Assembly: GCA_944331955.1 (NCBI GenBank)
Contig: CALVIY010000005.1
Location: forward strand, 1-57,573
Direction: 5' to 3'
Origin: an uncultured Bacilli bacterium
Lineage (GTDB): Bacteria > Bacillota_I > Bacilli_A > RF39 > UBA660
Length of the DNA stretch: 57,573 bases
Shown here: in pieces, positions 15,529 to 24,317 of the stretch
Layout of the letters: each line of letters opens with the position of its first letter
Position numbering within the stretch: position 1 is the first letter of the stretch
Position numbers and translations under genes: made by a program
The notes under the pieces: model-generated
Told to the model about the DNA's origin: nothing
The model's input: only the letters and a program-made list of their open reading frames with translations
The model's database searches: none

Positions 15529-16008
15529 TCACTTCTTCTTTGATTCAATTATCTCTTTTTTTTTAAGTTCTTCTTCTAAAAGTTCCGTAACCATACTTTT
15601 ATTTTTCTTTCTACCCTCTAAAATATCTATTTCTTCTTCAATCTTTAAGTCTCTATAATTTTTATGATTATAGTATACTGGCTCTTTAGAAAAAATTGCA
15701 ACTTCTATATATTTATTCTTCTCTTCTTCTTTATAGAAAGATAAAACATTCTCCAGGTAATTTATTTGTTCTTTACTACAAGCTTCTGGCAAATATAATA
15801 AATATCCTACTCTTAAATTTAATATTGATATATAATTGATAGATGCTACAGATAAGGCAGATGCCTCATCTGTAGATAATGAAATACTAAGATTATTTTT
15901 AGTAGCAAATTTTCTAAAGCTATCTAAATGAACATAACCAAATTTAAATTTATCATTCCAAACTTCTTCACCATTTTCATCAATTATTTTTAGAAGAAAA
16001 TTATCCAT
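15529..16008 (-). CDS. hypothetical protein downstream of asnS
   Basis: A 159-residue cytoplasmic protein I do not recognise. It is predicted alpha/beta up to residue 120, with a LGVG-like hydrophobic core (NLRVGYLLYLPEA), and ends in a long charged helix rich in Glu and Lys (about 128-159). It has a good AGGAGG-type site and begins 10 bp after asnS, so it is expressed under the same T-box-controlled transcript. A role linked to asparagine or tRNA supply is only inferred from that position. Confidence 0.65.
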   Translation of the reverse strand: MDNFLLKIIDENGEEVWNDKFKFGYVHLDSFRKFATKNNLSISLSTDEASALSVASINYISILNLRVGYLLYLPEACSKEQINYLENVLSFYKEEEKNKYIEVAIFSKEPVYYNHKNYRDLKIEEEIDILEGRKKNKSMVTELLEEELKKKEIIESKKK

Positions 16009-16018
16009 ACATTACCTC

Positions 16019-17401
16019 CTAAAACTCACAGTTACCAGGTGTTCTTGGATATGGTATAACATCTCTTATATTTTCTACACCTGTTAAATATATTAAAAGT
16101 CTCTCAAAGCCCATACCGAATCCTGAATGAACACAACCACCATATTTACGTAGGTTAATGTACCAGTCAAGTTCTTCCTTATCCATACCTAACTCATCCA
16201 TACGAGCAACTAATTTGTCATAATCTTCTTCTCTTTGAGAGCCACCCATTATTTCACCTGCCCCAGGTACTTCAAGGTCAACTGCTGCAACAGTCGCACC
16301 ATCAGGATTTTGTTTCATATAGAAAGCTTTAATATCTTTAGGCCAGTTGGTAATAAATACTGGTCCATCAAAATATTCTGTGATATATTTTTCGTGTTCT
16401 TTAGCGATATCTTCTCCTTGAATAGGCTCAAACTCCCATTTAACATCTGCTTTTTGTAATATGTCTATAACCTCTTTATGAGTAACTCTAGTAAATTTAG
16501 ATTTAACTAATTTAGTAAGTTTATCAAGTAGTCCTTTTTCTACAAACTTATCTAAGAATTCCATTTCATCTTTACAGTGTTCTAATACATAGCTAACTAC
16601 ATATTTTAACATCTCTTCCATTATTTCCATATCGCCTTCTAAATCGCAGAAAGCAATCTCAGGCTCTATCATCCAAAACTCATTAGCATGTACTTTGGTA
16701 TTAGAGTTCTCTGCTCTAAATGTAGGACCAAAAGTATACGTTTTTTTGTAAGCTAAAGCGAATGTTTCTGCTTCTAATTGCCCTGATACTGTTAATGATG
16801 CAGGTTTAGAGAACATATCTTTGCTATAGTCAACTTTTCCATCTGTTTTTGGAACATCCTCTAAATCAAAACATGTAACATGAAACATCTCTCCTGCTCC
16901 TTCACAGTCACTTGCAGTTATTAATGGAGCATGAAAATAAACATAACCTCTATCTTGGAAATATTTATGGATAGCATAAGCTGCTACACTTCTAACACGA
17001 AATACTGCTTGAAACAAGTTAGTTCTAGGTCTAAGATATGCTTGTTCTCTTAAAAACTCTCTTGAATGTTTCTTAGGTTGTATTGGATAATCCTCTGGAC
17101 ACTCTCCTAGTAATATAACTTCACTTGCCTGTACTTCAAAGTCCTGTCCTTCTTTAGGTGATTTAACTACTGTTCCTACTACTTTAATTGCACTACCAAC
17201 ATGATATTTTTGAATCTCTTCAAAATCTTTTAACTTATTATCATAAACAACTTGAATATGTTTAAAACATGTGCCATCAGAAAAATCTATAAAACCAAAC
17301 TCTTTTTGTTTCCGATGATTCCTAATCCATCCTTCTAATGTAACTTCTTTATCCATATATTCATCGATACTATCATATAATTTTTTTGCATCTATTGCCA
17401 T
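16019..17401 (-). CDS. asnS: asparaginyl-tRNA synthetase
   Basis: A 460-residue class IIb aminoacyl-tRNA synthetase that charges tRNA-Asn. It has an N-terminal OB-fold anticodon-binding domain (about 1-110, VTLEGWIRNHRKQKEFGFIDF), the motif 2 region with TFGPTFRAENSNTKVHANEFWMIE (given in parts: FRAENS and EFWMIE) and motif 3 GFGMGFERLLIYLTG near the C-terminus. The catalytic elements and length are normal. It lies 39 bp downstream of a YbaK-type gene and is preceded by a T-box leader whose likely specifier is an AAC (Asn) codon. Confidence 0.95.
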   Translation of the reverse strand: MAIDAKKLYDSIDEYMDKEVTLEGWIRNHRKQKEFGFIDFSDGTCFKHIQVVYDNKLKDFEEIQKYHVGSAIKVVGTVVKSPKEGQDFEVQASEVILLGECPEDYPIQPKKHSREFLREQAYLRPRTNLFQAVFRVRSVAAYAIHKYFQDRGYVYFHAPLITASDCEGAGEMFHVTCFDLEDVPKTDGKVDYSKDMFSKPASLTVSGQLEAETFALAYKKTYTFGPTFRAENSNTKVHANEFWMIEPEIAFCDLEGDMEIMEEMLKYVVSYVLEHCKDEMEFLDKFVEKGLLDKLTKLVKSKFTRVTHKEVIDILQKADVKWEFEPIQGEDIAKEHEKYITEYFDGPVFITNWPKDIKAFYMKQNPDGATVAAVDLEVPGAGEIMGGSQREEDYDKLVARMDELGMDKEELDWYINLRKYGGCVHSGFGMGFERLLIYLTGVENIRDVIPYPRTPGNCEF

Positions 17402-17440
17402 AATTTTTCCTCTCCTTCTTTATTAGTATAACATTTATTA

Positions 17441-17977
17441 TTATTTTATTAAAACTTTTTCTTCCTTCTTAACTGGAATAGACATAACTTTAGCCTCTCT
17501 TCCTATAGTATTAAGAAATTTAAAACATTCAGATAGAGGCATAAATATACTCATACCGTTGTATAAAGGATGAAAAGCTACTTCACTAGTTTCTAATAAA
17601 TCTTCATCTATTATTAACTTAATCTCTTTATTTTCATCATATATCATGTTAAATATTGAAACATTACCAGGTGTAGCATTAATCAGATTCTCCATATCTA
17701 CAGGACTAACAAACTCTAATTTATGACAAGAAAGCTCTTCTTTTAAAGCTTTTAAATCTACCTGTTTAGAACTATCTGTTATAACTAAATATTTATTCTT
17801 ATTCCCCTTTCTTTCTTGAACTAATAAGTGTTTGCCAACAGCATAGTTTTCATCTAAATAATCTTCCCATCTACTATAATCAACACAGCCAGTCGCTTCT
17901 TTATGTCTGATACAATAATCATATTGTATCCCTCTTTTTTCCAAGGAATCACAAAACTCAAAAGCTTTCATAGTCAT
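17441..17977 (-). CDS. YbaK/EbsC-type aminoacyl-tRNA deacylase (probable N-terminal frameshift)
   Basis: A 178-residue protein with the YbaK/ProX-type editing fold: the region from LLVQERKGNKNKYLVITD to SEVAFHPLYNGMSIFMPLS matches the trans-editing deacylases that remove misacylated amino acids from tRNA. It precedes asnS in a T-box transcript. The ATG at 17977 has no ribosome binding site. A well-placed AAAGGAG precedes an ATG at 18053 that opens in another frame (MLEVGNFK..), while this frame is open back to a TAG just after it and encodes KELFKNIKLSKEESHRIE before the annotated start. Removing one A near 18030-18033 would join them into one protein of about 203 residues. So the gene may be frameshifted, sequence-error-affected or recoded. 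Confidence 0.65.
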   Translation of the reverse strand: MTMKAFEFCDSLEKRGIQYDYCIRHKEATGCVDYSRWEDYLDENYAVGKHLLVQERKGNKNKYLVITDSSKQVDLKALKEELSCHKLEFVSPVDMENLINATPGNVSIFNMIYDENKEIKLIIDEDLLETSEVAFHPLYNGMSIFMPLSECFKFLNTIGREAKVMSIPVKKEEKVLIK

Positions 17978-18053
17978 CTCTATACGATGTGATTCTTCTT
18001 TAGATAATTTAATATTTTTAAATAACTCCTTTAAAATTCCCTACTTCTAACAT

Positions 18054-18350
18054 AAAATCATCTCCTTTAATAAATAATAAAAGACTAGTCCGATACCATA
18101 ATACTTATAGTACTATGGGACGAAACTAGTCTTCCGCGGTGCCACCCAATTTATTATAAAGGAATATTAACTTTATAATCACTCTTTTCGATTCTATCAA
18201 ATCTAGCAAATGTAACGGTTTGCACCCGGCTTAGTCTACTTAATTTCTTTAAGCACTCCGAAATGTTATTCACTATTCTCTCTTTACTTGTTTCCACCTT
18301 CCACAAGCTCTCTATAAAAGATTAAAATAGTTACTTCTTTTCATCAATGT
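18054..18350 (-). promoter_or_regulatory. T-box riboswitch leader, probably tRNA-Asn
   Basis: The conserved T-box GGGTGGCACCGCGG is at 18147-18134 (minus strand). It is followed by a terminator in which AAGACTAGT (18133-18125) pairs with ACTAGTCTT (18092-18084) and ends in TTATTATTT; a second inner stem is present. Upstream are stem I elements (AGAGAG, a GGTGGAAA loop) and an AGTAGAC linker. The likely specifier is AAC at 18267-18265, inferred by eye from its position, which fits control of asnS. Uncharged tRNA would favour the antiterminator and expression of the YbaK gene, asnS and the following unknown. Confidence 0.85.
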
Positions 18351-18362
18351 TTTGATGTTATT

Positions 18363-18391
18363 AATATACTATTATTTTATGTACATGTCAA
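18363..18391 (-). promoter_or_regulatory. promoter of the T-box/asnS operon
   Basis: On the minus strand a consensus -35 TTGACA (18391-18386) and a -10 TATATT (18368-18363) are 17 bases apart, just upstream of the T-box leader. Confidence 0.8.
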
Positions 18392-18421
18392 ATATTTTAT
18401 TCAATATTTCTTTTTTGATAC

Positions 18422-18575
18422 TTGTATAAAAGATACTTATGTGATAAGATGTATATGTAAGAAAAAAATTCATACAATATAAAAGGAACACTTAATATTC
18501 GCGTGTTGAGTGTGCCTCTAATTAATTGTTTTTTTGTATTAGAACCACCTAAACCTCGCTTGAGTTAGGTGGATT
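18422..18575 (+). ncRNA. candidate antisense RNA antitoxin
   Basis: A plus-strand promoter, TTGTAT (18422-18427), 17 bases, TAAGAT (18445-18450), would start an RNA near 18457. The RNA runs through 18580, ending in the hairpin CCACCTAA/TTAGGTGG (18544-18571), which it shares in reverse complement with the 3' end of the opposing toxin mRNA. A bidirectional terminator shared by convergent transcripts is the layout of known Fst/TxpA-type loci. Direct evidence of transcription is lacking. Confidence 0.45.
18483..18516 (-). terminator. second hairpin downstream of the small toxin gene
   Basis: On the minus strand GGCACACT and AGTGTTCC form a stem around a loop containing AACACGCGAA, followed by TTTTATATT. 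It could be the actual transcript end of the toxin mRNA. Confidence 0.4.
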
Positions 18576-18578
18576 CTT

Positions 18579-18671
18579 CTATTTTAAGGTGCAAATCATA
18601 AAGAGTATTAAAATTTCTTGAAGAAATAGCATAATTACTAAAGATAGAATTAAAAAATCCTTCTTGTTCAT
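18579..18671 (-). CDS. candidate type I toxin peptide (30 aa, single membrane helix)
   Basis: A 30-residue peptide: MNKKDF, then an unbroken hydrophobic helix of about 20 residues rich in Leu and Ile, then a short C-terminal lysine. It is too short for most gene finders, but has a full consensus promoter (minus strand -35 TTGCTA 18762-18757, -10 TACTAT 18739-18734, 17-base spacer) and a perfect AAAGGAGG. That site is buried in a hairpin, AAGCCTC/GAGGCTT (18692-18673 region), as in type I toxin mRNAs that need processing before translation. A terminator hairpin follows, and an opposing promoter could make antisense RNA. Sequence resembles holin-like or Fst-like toxins only in character, not in a specific motif. 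Confidence 0.6.
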   Translation of the reverse strand: MNKKDFLILSLVIMLFLQEILILFMICTLK

Positions 18672-18777
18672 TATAAGCCTCCTTTCTGAGGCTTAGCACT
18701 GGTTAGATTCAACTATTAAATGTTCCTATAACTATAGTAGCATATTAATCTCTAGATAGCAACAAAAAATTGTAATA

Positions 18778-18805
18778 AAAAAGTTACGAGTTTTCGTAAC
18801 TTTTT
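18778..18805. terminator. terminator of dnaJ
   Basis: AAAAAGTTACGA with a short loop and TCGTAACTTTTT form a strong stem-loop 11 bases beyond the dnaJ stop; T-runs on both strands allow it to act in both directions, separating the heat-shock operon from the toxin locus. Confidence 0.8.
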
Positions 18806-18815
18806 ATGAATATAT

Positions 18816-19964
18816 TTAATCATTATTTTTAGTAAATTTATTAAACCTATCTATTTCACTATCATCTAAATCTGTTTTAGCAAGGGATTCAAACAATTTC
18901 TTTTGATCACGTGCTAACTTTTTAGGAGTAACTACTTTAAAGATAACATACATATCACCAACTCTTCTACTAGAAGAATCTTTTATACCTTTACCTTTAA
19001 GTCTTTGTTTATCTCCACTATCAATTCCTCCTGGTATATTTAGTTTAACATTACCATAGATTGTAGGTATTTCTTTTTTACAACCAAGTACTGCTTCTGC
19101 CATATTAATAGGTACTTCTAGATAAATATCAAGGCCATCACGTTCATAATATTTATGTTCTTTAATATGGAATTCTAAATATAAGTCACCTGATGCTCCA
19201 CCATTTTCTCCTGCATGTCCTCTACCAGGAACTCTTAGTCTTTCACCATTATCAATACCACTTGGAACACTTACAGTAATAGTCTTACGCGATTTAACTT
19301 GTCCTTTACCATGACATTTACTACATGTCTCTTTATATGTTTTACCTTTACCATTACATTCTGGACAAGTTGTTTTTGTCATAAATGATCCTAGTATTGT
19401 TCTTTGTTCACTTGTGATAGTACCACTACCATGACATCTTTTACAAGTTTCTTCGTGGAATCCACCTAAACCACTACATTTATCACATTCTGTTACTACA
19501 TCTAAATCAAAATCTTTCTCACAACCATAGATTGCTTCTTCAAAAGAAAGTTCTACTTGCATTAAGATATCAGATCCGCGTCTTGCTCTACTACCACGAC
19601 TTCTACTACTAGAGCCTCCAAAACCAAAGCCGCCACCGAATAAGTCATCAAAGATATCACCTAAATCACTAGCATCAAAACCAAAGCCGGCGCTGTTTCC
19701 ACCAAATCCTCCAAAACCAGGACCACCTGCTCCAGGCCCATTTACACCTGCATGACCAAATTGATCATAGGCTTTACGTTTATTATCATCAGATAAAACT
19801 GAATATGCTTCTTGAACTTCTTTAAACTTCTCTTCAGCATTTTCTTCTTTACTTATATCAGGATGGTATTTTTTAGCAAGACGTCTAAAGGCACTTTTTA
19901 TTTCATCTTTACTAGCAGTTTTAGATACCCCTAAGACTTCATAATAATCTCTTTTAGTTGCCAT
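18816..19964 (-). CDS. dnaJ: chaperone DnaJ
   Basis: A 382-residue type I Hsp40, co-chaperone of DnaK. Domains in order: J domain (1-70) with the HPD tripeptide in [10 protein letters not shown]; a glycine/phenylalanine-rich linker (about 72-125); a zinc-binding domain with four CxxCxGxG-type repeats ([32 protein letters not shown], about 150-215); and the C-terminal substrate-binding domains. Length is normal. It is the last gene of the operon and is separated from dnaK by pepF, an unusual order. Confidence 0.96.
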   Translation of the reverse strand: MATKRDYYEVLGVSKTASKDEIKSAFRRLAKKYHPDISKEENAEEKFKEVQEAYSVLSDDNKRKAYDQFGHAGVNGPGAGGPGFGGFGGNSAGFGFDASDLGDIFDDLFGGGFGFGGSSSRSRGSRARRGSDILMQVELSFEEAIYGCEKDFDLDVVTECDKCSGLGGFHEETCKRCHGSGTITSEQRTILGSFMTKTTCPECNGKGKTYKETCSKCHGKGQVKSRKTITVSVPSGIDNGERLRVPGRGHAGENGGASGDLYLEFHIKEHKYYERDGLDIYLEVPINMAEAVLGCKKEIPTIYGNVKLNIPGGIDSGDKQRLKGKGIKDSSSRRVGDMYVIFKVVTPKKLARDQKKLFESLAKTDLDDSEIDRFNKFTKNND

Positions 19965-19994
19965 ATACTACACTTCCTTTCTAGAGATTTTCTA

Positions 19995-21791
19995 TTATTT
20001 ATTTAAAGATATAAATTTATCTAATGTTTCTTTAAACATATCTAGTGCTTCTTCAAACACTTTTGTATCAGTTAAATCTATATCTACAATTTTTAATACT
20101 TCTAAAGGATAATTTCTACCTCCACTCTTTAAGAACTCTAAATATTTTTCTTTAAAGTTTGGAGTATTATTTAAAATATTTTTAACTATATAACTTGCTA
20201 TAGATAAACCAGTTGCATACTTATAAACATAAAATGGTGTATAGAAATGTGGTATTCTTAAAGCTTCATATCTAATTTCATCATCTACTACAACACCAGG
20301 TCCAAAGTATAACTTATTTAATTCATAATAATAGTTACAGATATTATCACTAGTTAATATTTCTCCTTTATCTGTTAACTCATGAATATATTTTTCAAAC
20401 TCTGCAAACATAGTTTGTCTAAAGATTGTCGCTTTAAATAAGTCTAGTCTTTCATTTAAAATAAAAAGTTTCTCATCTTTTGTACTAGCTTTATCTTCCA
20501 TATAGTATGAAAGTAATAACTCATTTACAGTTGATGCTATCTCTGCTAGAAATATTGGATAGTCTGATGTTTCATAAGAGTTATAATGATTAGAAAAATA
20601 TGTATGCATAGAATGTCCTAATTCATGAGCAAGGGTTGATACATCATTATATTCACCTACATAATTAAGTAAGACAAATGGTTTAGTATCATAACTTCCT
20701 GATGAATAGGCCCCACTTCTTTTATTAAGATTAGGATATTTATCAATATAACCATCAGTAAAAGCTTTATCTAACTCTTTACTATATTCATCACCTAAAA
20801 TACTTAAAGCATCTTTAACTAGTTTTTCTCCTTCTCGAAAACTATATTTTTTATCTATACTTTTAACTGTACTTACATATCCATCATATAAATGAAATTC
20901 ATCTAATCCAAGTATTTTTTTCTTTACATCATAATATTTATAAAGACTAGGTAAATTATTATGAACTACTTTTATTAAGTTATCATAAAGCTTAGTAGGA
21001 ATAAAATCATTAAATAAACTTGCTTCGATACTTGAATTATATTTTTTTAGTTTACTAGATACTGATAAGGCTTCACAAGTAGAGGCAAGAGTTGATGTTA
21101 AAGTATTTTTAAAGTTACCATAAACTCTATGATAATTAATAAATGCATCTTTTCTTACTCTTCTATTTTTAGAACTTAATAATGTACTATAGTTACTAGA
21201 AGTAAGTTCTACTTCCTTATCATTTTCATCTTTAATCATACCAAATTTCATATCTGTATCCATTAAGAAGTCTGCAGTATCACTACTACTATCTAAGACT
21301 TTGGAATAAGCTGATATTATATGTTCTTCTTCTTTAGATAAAGAATGTTCTTTATATCTTAAAACATCTAATAATTGATGTCTATAATCTTTAAGGCTCT
21401 CTTCTTTATTAAGATAGTTAATAATAGTATCTTTATCTTTTTCTAAGATCATAGGTACTACAAAAGAAGTAGCTTCTCCATATTCTTGATATAAATTATT
21501 AATTTTACCATATAGTTCTTGATAAGTAGAGTTTCCTGTATCTTCATCATATTTACGAGCGGCATATGTATAAAGTTTTGCTATTAATCTTGAAGTATCA
21601 CTATCAAGTAAAAGAAATTCTTTAAAGTTTTTACTATTATCTAAAAATGTATCTTGCATCTTACTTAGTTTAATTATATTAGATTTAACTATATCATAGT
21701 CTTTATTATATTTATCTAAGGTGTTATATACACTTTCTATATCCCATTTATCGCTCTTTTTTACTTCTTCCCTTTTTATTAGTTTATCCAT
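19995..21791 (-). CDS. pepF: oligoendopeptidase F
   Basis: A 598-residue zinc metallopeptidase of family M3B that degrades oligopeptides in the cytoplasm. The active-site motif HELGHSMHTYFSNH (near residue 385) is complete. The rest shows the typical all-helical PepF fold with the C-terminal RQTMFAEFE and GRNYPLEVL segments. The start is set at the ATG of MDKLIKREEV; an upstream in-frame TTG (21806) lies in a hairpin. No clear Shine-Dalgarno precedes it, and a 10-bp intercistronic stem separates it from dnaK, so translation may be reduced. Its place between dnaK and dnaJ is not the common arrangement. Confidence 0.9.
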   Translation of the reverse strand: MDKLIKREEVKKSDKWDIESVYNTLDKYNKDYDIVKSNIIKLSKMQDTFLDNSKNFKEFLLLDSDTSRLIAKLYTYAARKYDEDTGNSTYQELYGKINNLYQEYGEATSFVVPMILEKDKDTIINYLNKEESLKDYRHQLLDVLRYKEHSLSKEEEHIISAYSKVLDSSSDTADFLMDTDMKFGMIKDENDKEVELTSSNYSTLLSSKNRRVRKDAFINYHRVYGNFKNTLTSTLASTCEALSVSSKLKKYNSSIEASLFNDFIPTKLYDNLIKVVHNNLPSLYKYYDVKKKILGLDEFHLYDGYVSTVKSIDKKYSFREGEKLVKDALSILGDEYSKELDKAFTDGYIDKYPNLNKRSGAYSSGSYDTKPFVLLNYVGEYNDVSTLAHELGHSMHTYFSNHYNSYETSDYPIFLAEIASTVNELLLSYYMEDKASTKDEKLFILNERLDLFKATIFRQTMFAEFEKYIHELTDKGEILTSDNICNYYYELNKLYFGPGVVVDDEIRYEALRIPHFYTPFYVYKYATGLSIASYIVKNILNNTPNFKEKYLEFLKSGGRNYPLEVLKIVDIDLTDTKVFEEALDMFKETLDKFISLNK

Positions 21792-21804
21792 AATTATTAT
21801 TAAC

Positions 21805-21836
21805 AAGAAGTAGTCCTAATGCTAGCACTACTTCTT
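21805..21836 (-). other. intercistronic hairpin between dnaK and pepF
   Basis: AAGAAGTAGT and ACTACTTCTT form a perfect 10-bp stem with a 12-base loop, without a good U-tract. It could stabilise the upstream dnaK mRNA after processing or partly terminate transcription. Confidence 0.5.
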
Positions 21837-21855
21837 ATCTTTCCTTTCTTTTATT

Positions 21856-23682
21856 TTATTTTTCTTCAAAATCAGCGTCTTTTACATCATTATTATCTTG
21901 CGCATTATCACTACTATTATCAGTATTACTATTTGCTTGATTCTCTTTTTGAATATTTTCATAAACTTTAGTAGCAAGTGCCATAGCTTTTTCTTGTAGT
22001 TTATCTTTCTTAGCTTTAATATCATCTAAGTCATTCTTAGATAAAGCTTCTCTTAAGTCTTTAATTAAGTCTTCTGCTTCTTCTTTTTCCTTTTTATCAA
22101 CTTTATCTCCTAAATCTTTTAATGATTTCTCAGTTTGGAATACAAGTTGTTCTGCTTCATTCTTAAGGTCAGCTTCTTCTTTACGTTTTTTATCTGCTTC
22201 TTTATTTTCTTCAGCTTCTTTTCTCATCTTTTCAATCTCTTCATCAGAAAGGTTTGTAGATGATGTAATTGTAATAGATTGTTCTTTGTTAGTACCAAGG
22301 TCTTTAGCAGTAACATTAACAATACCATTAGCATCTATATCAAACTTAACTTCAATTTGTGGAACTCCTCTTGGTGCAGGTGGAATGTTTGTAAGTTGGA
22401 ATCTACCAAGTGTCTTGTTGTCGGCAGCCATACTTCTTTCACCTTGTAATACGTGTACATCAACAGCAGGTTGATTATCTGCAGCAGTTGAGAATACTTC
22501 TGATTTACTTGTTGGAATAGTTGTATTTCTTGGAATTAATACTGTCATAACTCCACCTAATGTTTCAATACCAAGTGATAATGGTGTAACATCAAGTAGA
22601 ACGATATCATTAACATCTCCTGTTAAAACACCACCTTGAATAGCAGCACCCATAGCAACTACTTCATCAGGATTAACTTCTCTTGATGGTTCCATACCAA
22701 GTTCTTTCTTAACTGTTTCATATACAAGTGGAACTCTAGTTGAACCTCCAACAAAGATTACTTTATCTAAGTCTTTAGCTTTTAGATCTGCATCTTTTAG
22801 GGCATTTCTAACTGGTTCTAATGTAGAATCTACTAAATCACTAATTAAGCTTTCAAATTTAGCTCTAGTTAATGTCATATCTAAGTGAAGTGGACCATCT
22901 GCTCCTTGTGAGATAAATGGTGCAGATACTTGTGTACTATTCATACTAGATAAATCTTTCTTAGCTTTTTCAGCAATTTCTTTTAGACGTTGCATAGCCA
23001 TTTTATCTTTAGTAAGGTCAACTCCATTTTCTTTCTTAAATTCGCTAACAAGATAGTCTATAATCTTCTCATCAAAGTCATCTCCACCTAAATGGTTATT
23101 ACCGCTAGTAGATCTAACTTCTACAACACCATCACCAAGTTCAAGAATAGATACATCGAATGTACCACCACCAAGGTCGTATACTAATATTGTTTGATTC
23201 TTATCTTGTTTATCTATTCCATATGCTAAAGCAGCAGCAGTTGGTTCATTTATAATACGTTCAACATCAAGTCCTGCTATCTTACCAGCATTCTTAGTAG
23301 CTTGTCTTTGCGCATCATTGAAATATGCTGGAACAGTAATTACAGCTTTTGTAACACTTTCTCCTAAGTAGCTTTCAGCGCATTCTTTTAAGTATCCTAA
23401 AATCATTGCAGATACTTCTTCTGGTGTATATTTTTTACCATTTGCTTCTACTTTTTTATCAGTACCCATTAATCTTTTAATAGATGAAATTGTATTAGGG
23501 TTAGTAATTGCTTGTCTTTTTGCAGCAGCACCTACTACTCTTTCACCATCTTTAGTAAAAGCAACTACAGATGGAGTAGTTCTTTCTCCTTCTTTATTAG
23601 GGATTACTTTAGCTTCCCCAGCTTCTTGTACACAGACACAACTATTAGTTGTACCTAAATCAATACCAATTATTTTACTCAT
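21856..23682 (-). CDS. dnaK: chaperone DnaK (Hsp70)
   Basis: A 608-residue Hsp70. The nucleotide-binding domain (1-365) shows [11 protein letters not shown], the phosphate-2 motif [17 protein letters not shown] and the adenosine motif [11 protein letters not shown]; the linker and substrate-binding domain follow ([14 protein letters not shown]), then a lidded helical end and an acidic [14 protein letters not shown] tail. The normal DnaK-GrpE-DnaJ set is complete in the operon. The start overlaps the grpE stop by 8 bp, so translation is coupled. Confidence 0.97.
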   Translation of the reverse strand: MSKIIGIDLGTTNSCVCVQEAGEAKVIPNKEGERTTPSVVAFTKDGERVVGAAAKRQAITNPNTISSIKRLMGTDKKVEANGKKYTPEEVSAMILGYLKECAESYLGESVTKAVITVPAYFNDAQRQATKNAGKIAGLDVERIINEPTAAALAYGIDKQDKNQTILVYDLGGGTFDVSILELGDGVVEVRSTSGNNHLGGDDFDEKIIDYLVSEFKKENGVDLTKDKMAMQRLKEIAEKAKKDLSSMNSTQVSAPFISQGADGPLHLDMTLTRAKFESLISDLVDSTLEPVRNALKDADLKAKDLDKVIFVGGSTRVPLVYETVKKELGMEPSREVNPDEVVAMGAAIQGGVLTGDVNDIVLLDVTPLSLGIETLGGVMTVLIPRNTTIPTSKSEVFSTAADNQPAVDVHVLQGERSMAADNKTLGRFQLTNIPPAPRGVPQIEVKFDIDANGIVNVTAKDLGTNKEQSITITSSTNLSDEEIEKMRKEAEENKEADKKRKEEADLKNEAEQLVFQTEKSLKDLGDKVDKKEKEEAEDLIKDLREALSKNDLDDIKAKKDKLQEKAMALATKVYENIQKENQANSNTDNSSDNAQDNNDVKDADFEEK

Positions 23683-24310
23683 TTATATCCTCTCCTTCTT
23701 CATTATTATCATTATTTTCTTCTTCTATTTTATTTACTCTAACAGAAGCAGGTCTAATAACCTTATCTTTAAGACGATAACCTTTAAGTAATACTTCAAG
23801 AACTTCGTTATCTTTAAAGTCTTTATCGCTATCTGTCATTAAAGCATCCATAGTATTAGGATCATATTCTAAGTGTTCTGCTTCTATTTCTTCTAAGCCA
23901 TATTTTTTTAAAACATCATCAAAGCTTGCATACATCATCTTAAATCCTTTTAAGAATTTAGATAACTCATCACTTAAATTATTATCATCAAGTCTAATAG
24001 CTCTCTCAAAGTTATCTAGTATTAAAATAAGCTCTTTAATTAAATCTTCATTAGCATATTTTAATCTGTTACTAACTTCTTCTTCTTTTCTTTTACGATA
24101 ATTAATAAGTTCAGCTTGATGATATTTAATCTTTTCATTTAACTCATCGATTACTTTATTTTTTTCATCTAATTCTTCTTTTAATTTTTTTATCTCTTCA
24201 TGATGCTTATCATGTTTTTTAGTTTTTTCATGACATTCACAAGTTTTATTTTCATCTTTGCATCCACACTCGCAAGATTCTTCTTTTACTTCTTTTTCCT
24301 TAGTGTCCAT
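23675..24310 (-). CDS. grpE: nucleotide exchange factor GrpE
   Basis: A 211-residue GrpE, the ADP/ATP exchange factor of DnaK. A charged N-terminus with an unusual [17 protein letters not shown] segment (six cysteines, possible metal binding) precedes the long dimerising coiled coil (about 35-100, with [11 protein letters not shown]) and the C-terminal beta domain ([16 protein letters not shown]). The cysteine-rich N-terminal extension is odd for GrpE. It lies 8 bp after hrcA and overlaps dnaK. Confidence 0.93.
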   Translation of the reverse strand: MDTKEKEVKEESCECGCKDENKTCECHEKTKKHDKHHEEIKKLKEELDEKNKVIDELNEKIKYHQAELINYRKRKEEEVSNRLKYANEDLIKELILILDNFERAIRLDDNNLSDELSKFLKGFKMMYASFDDVLKKYGLEEIEAEHLEYDPNTMDALMTDSDKDFKDNEVLEVLLKGYRLKDKVIRPASVRVNKIEEENNDNNEEGEDINE

Positions 24311-24317
24311 TTAATCA

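Noticed and set aside
18483..18575. Insertion-sequence remnant instead of a TA locus
   Set aside because: No transposase fragment or terminal repeats flank the region. Promoters, buried ribosome binding site and bidirectional terminator fit a small toxin locus better.
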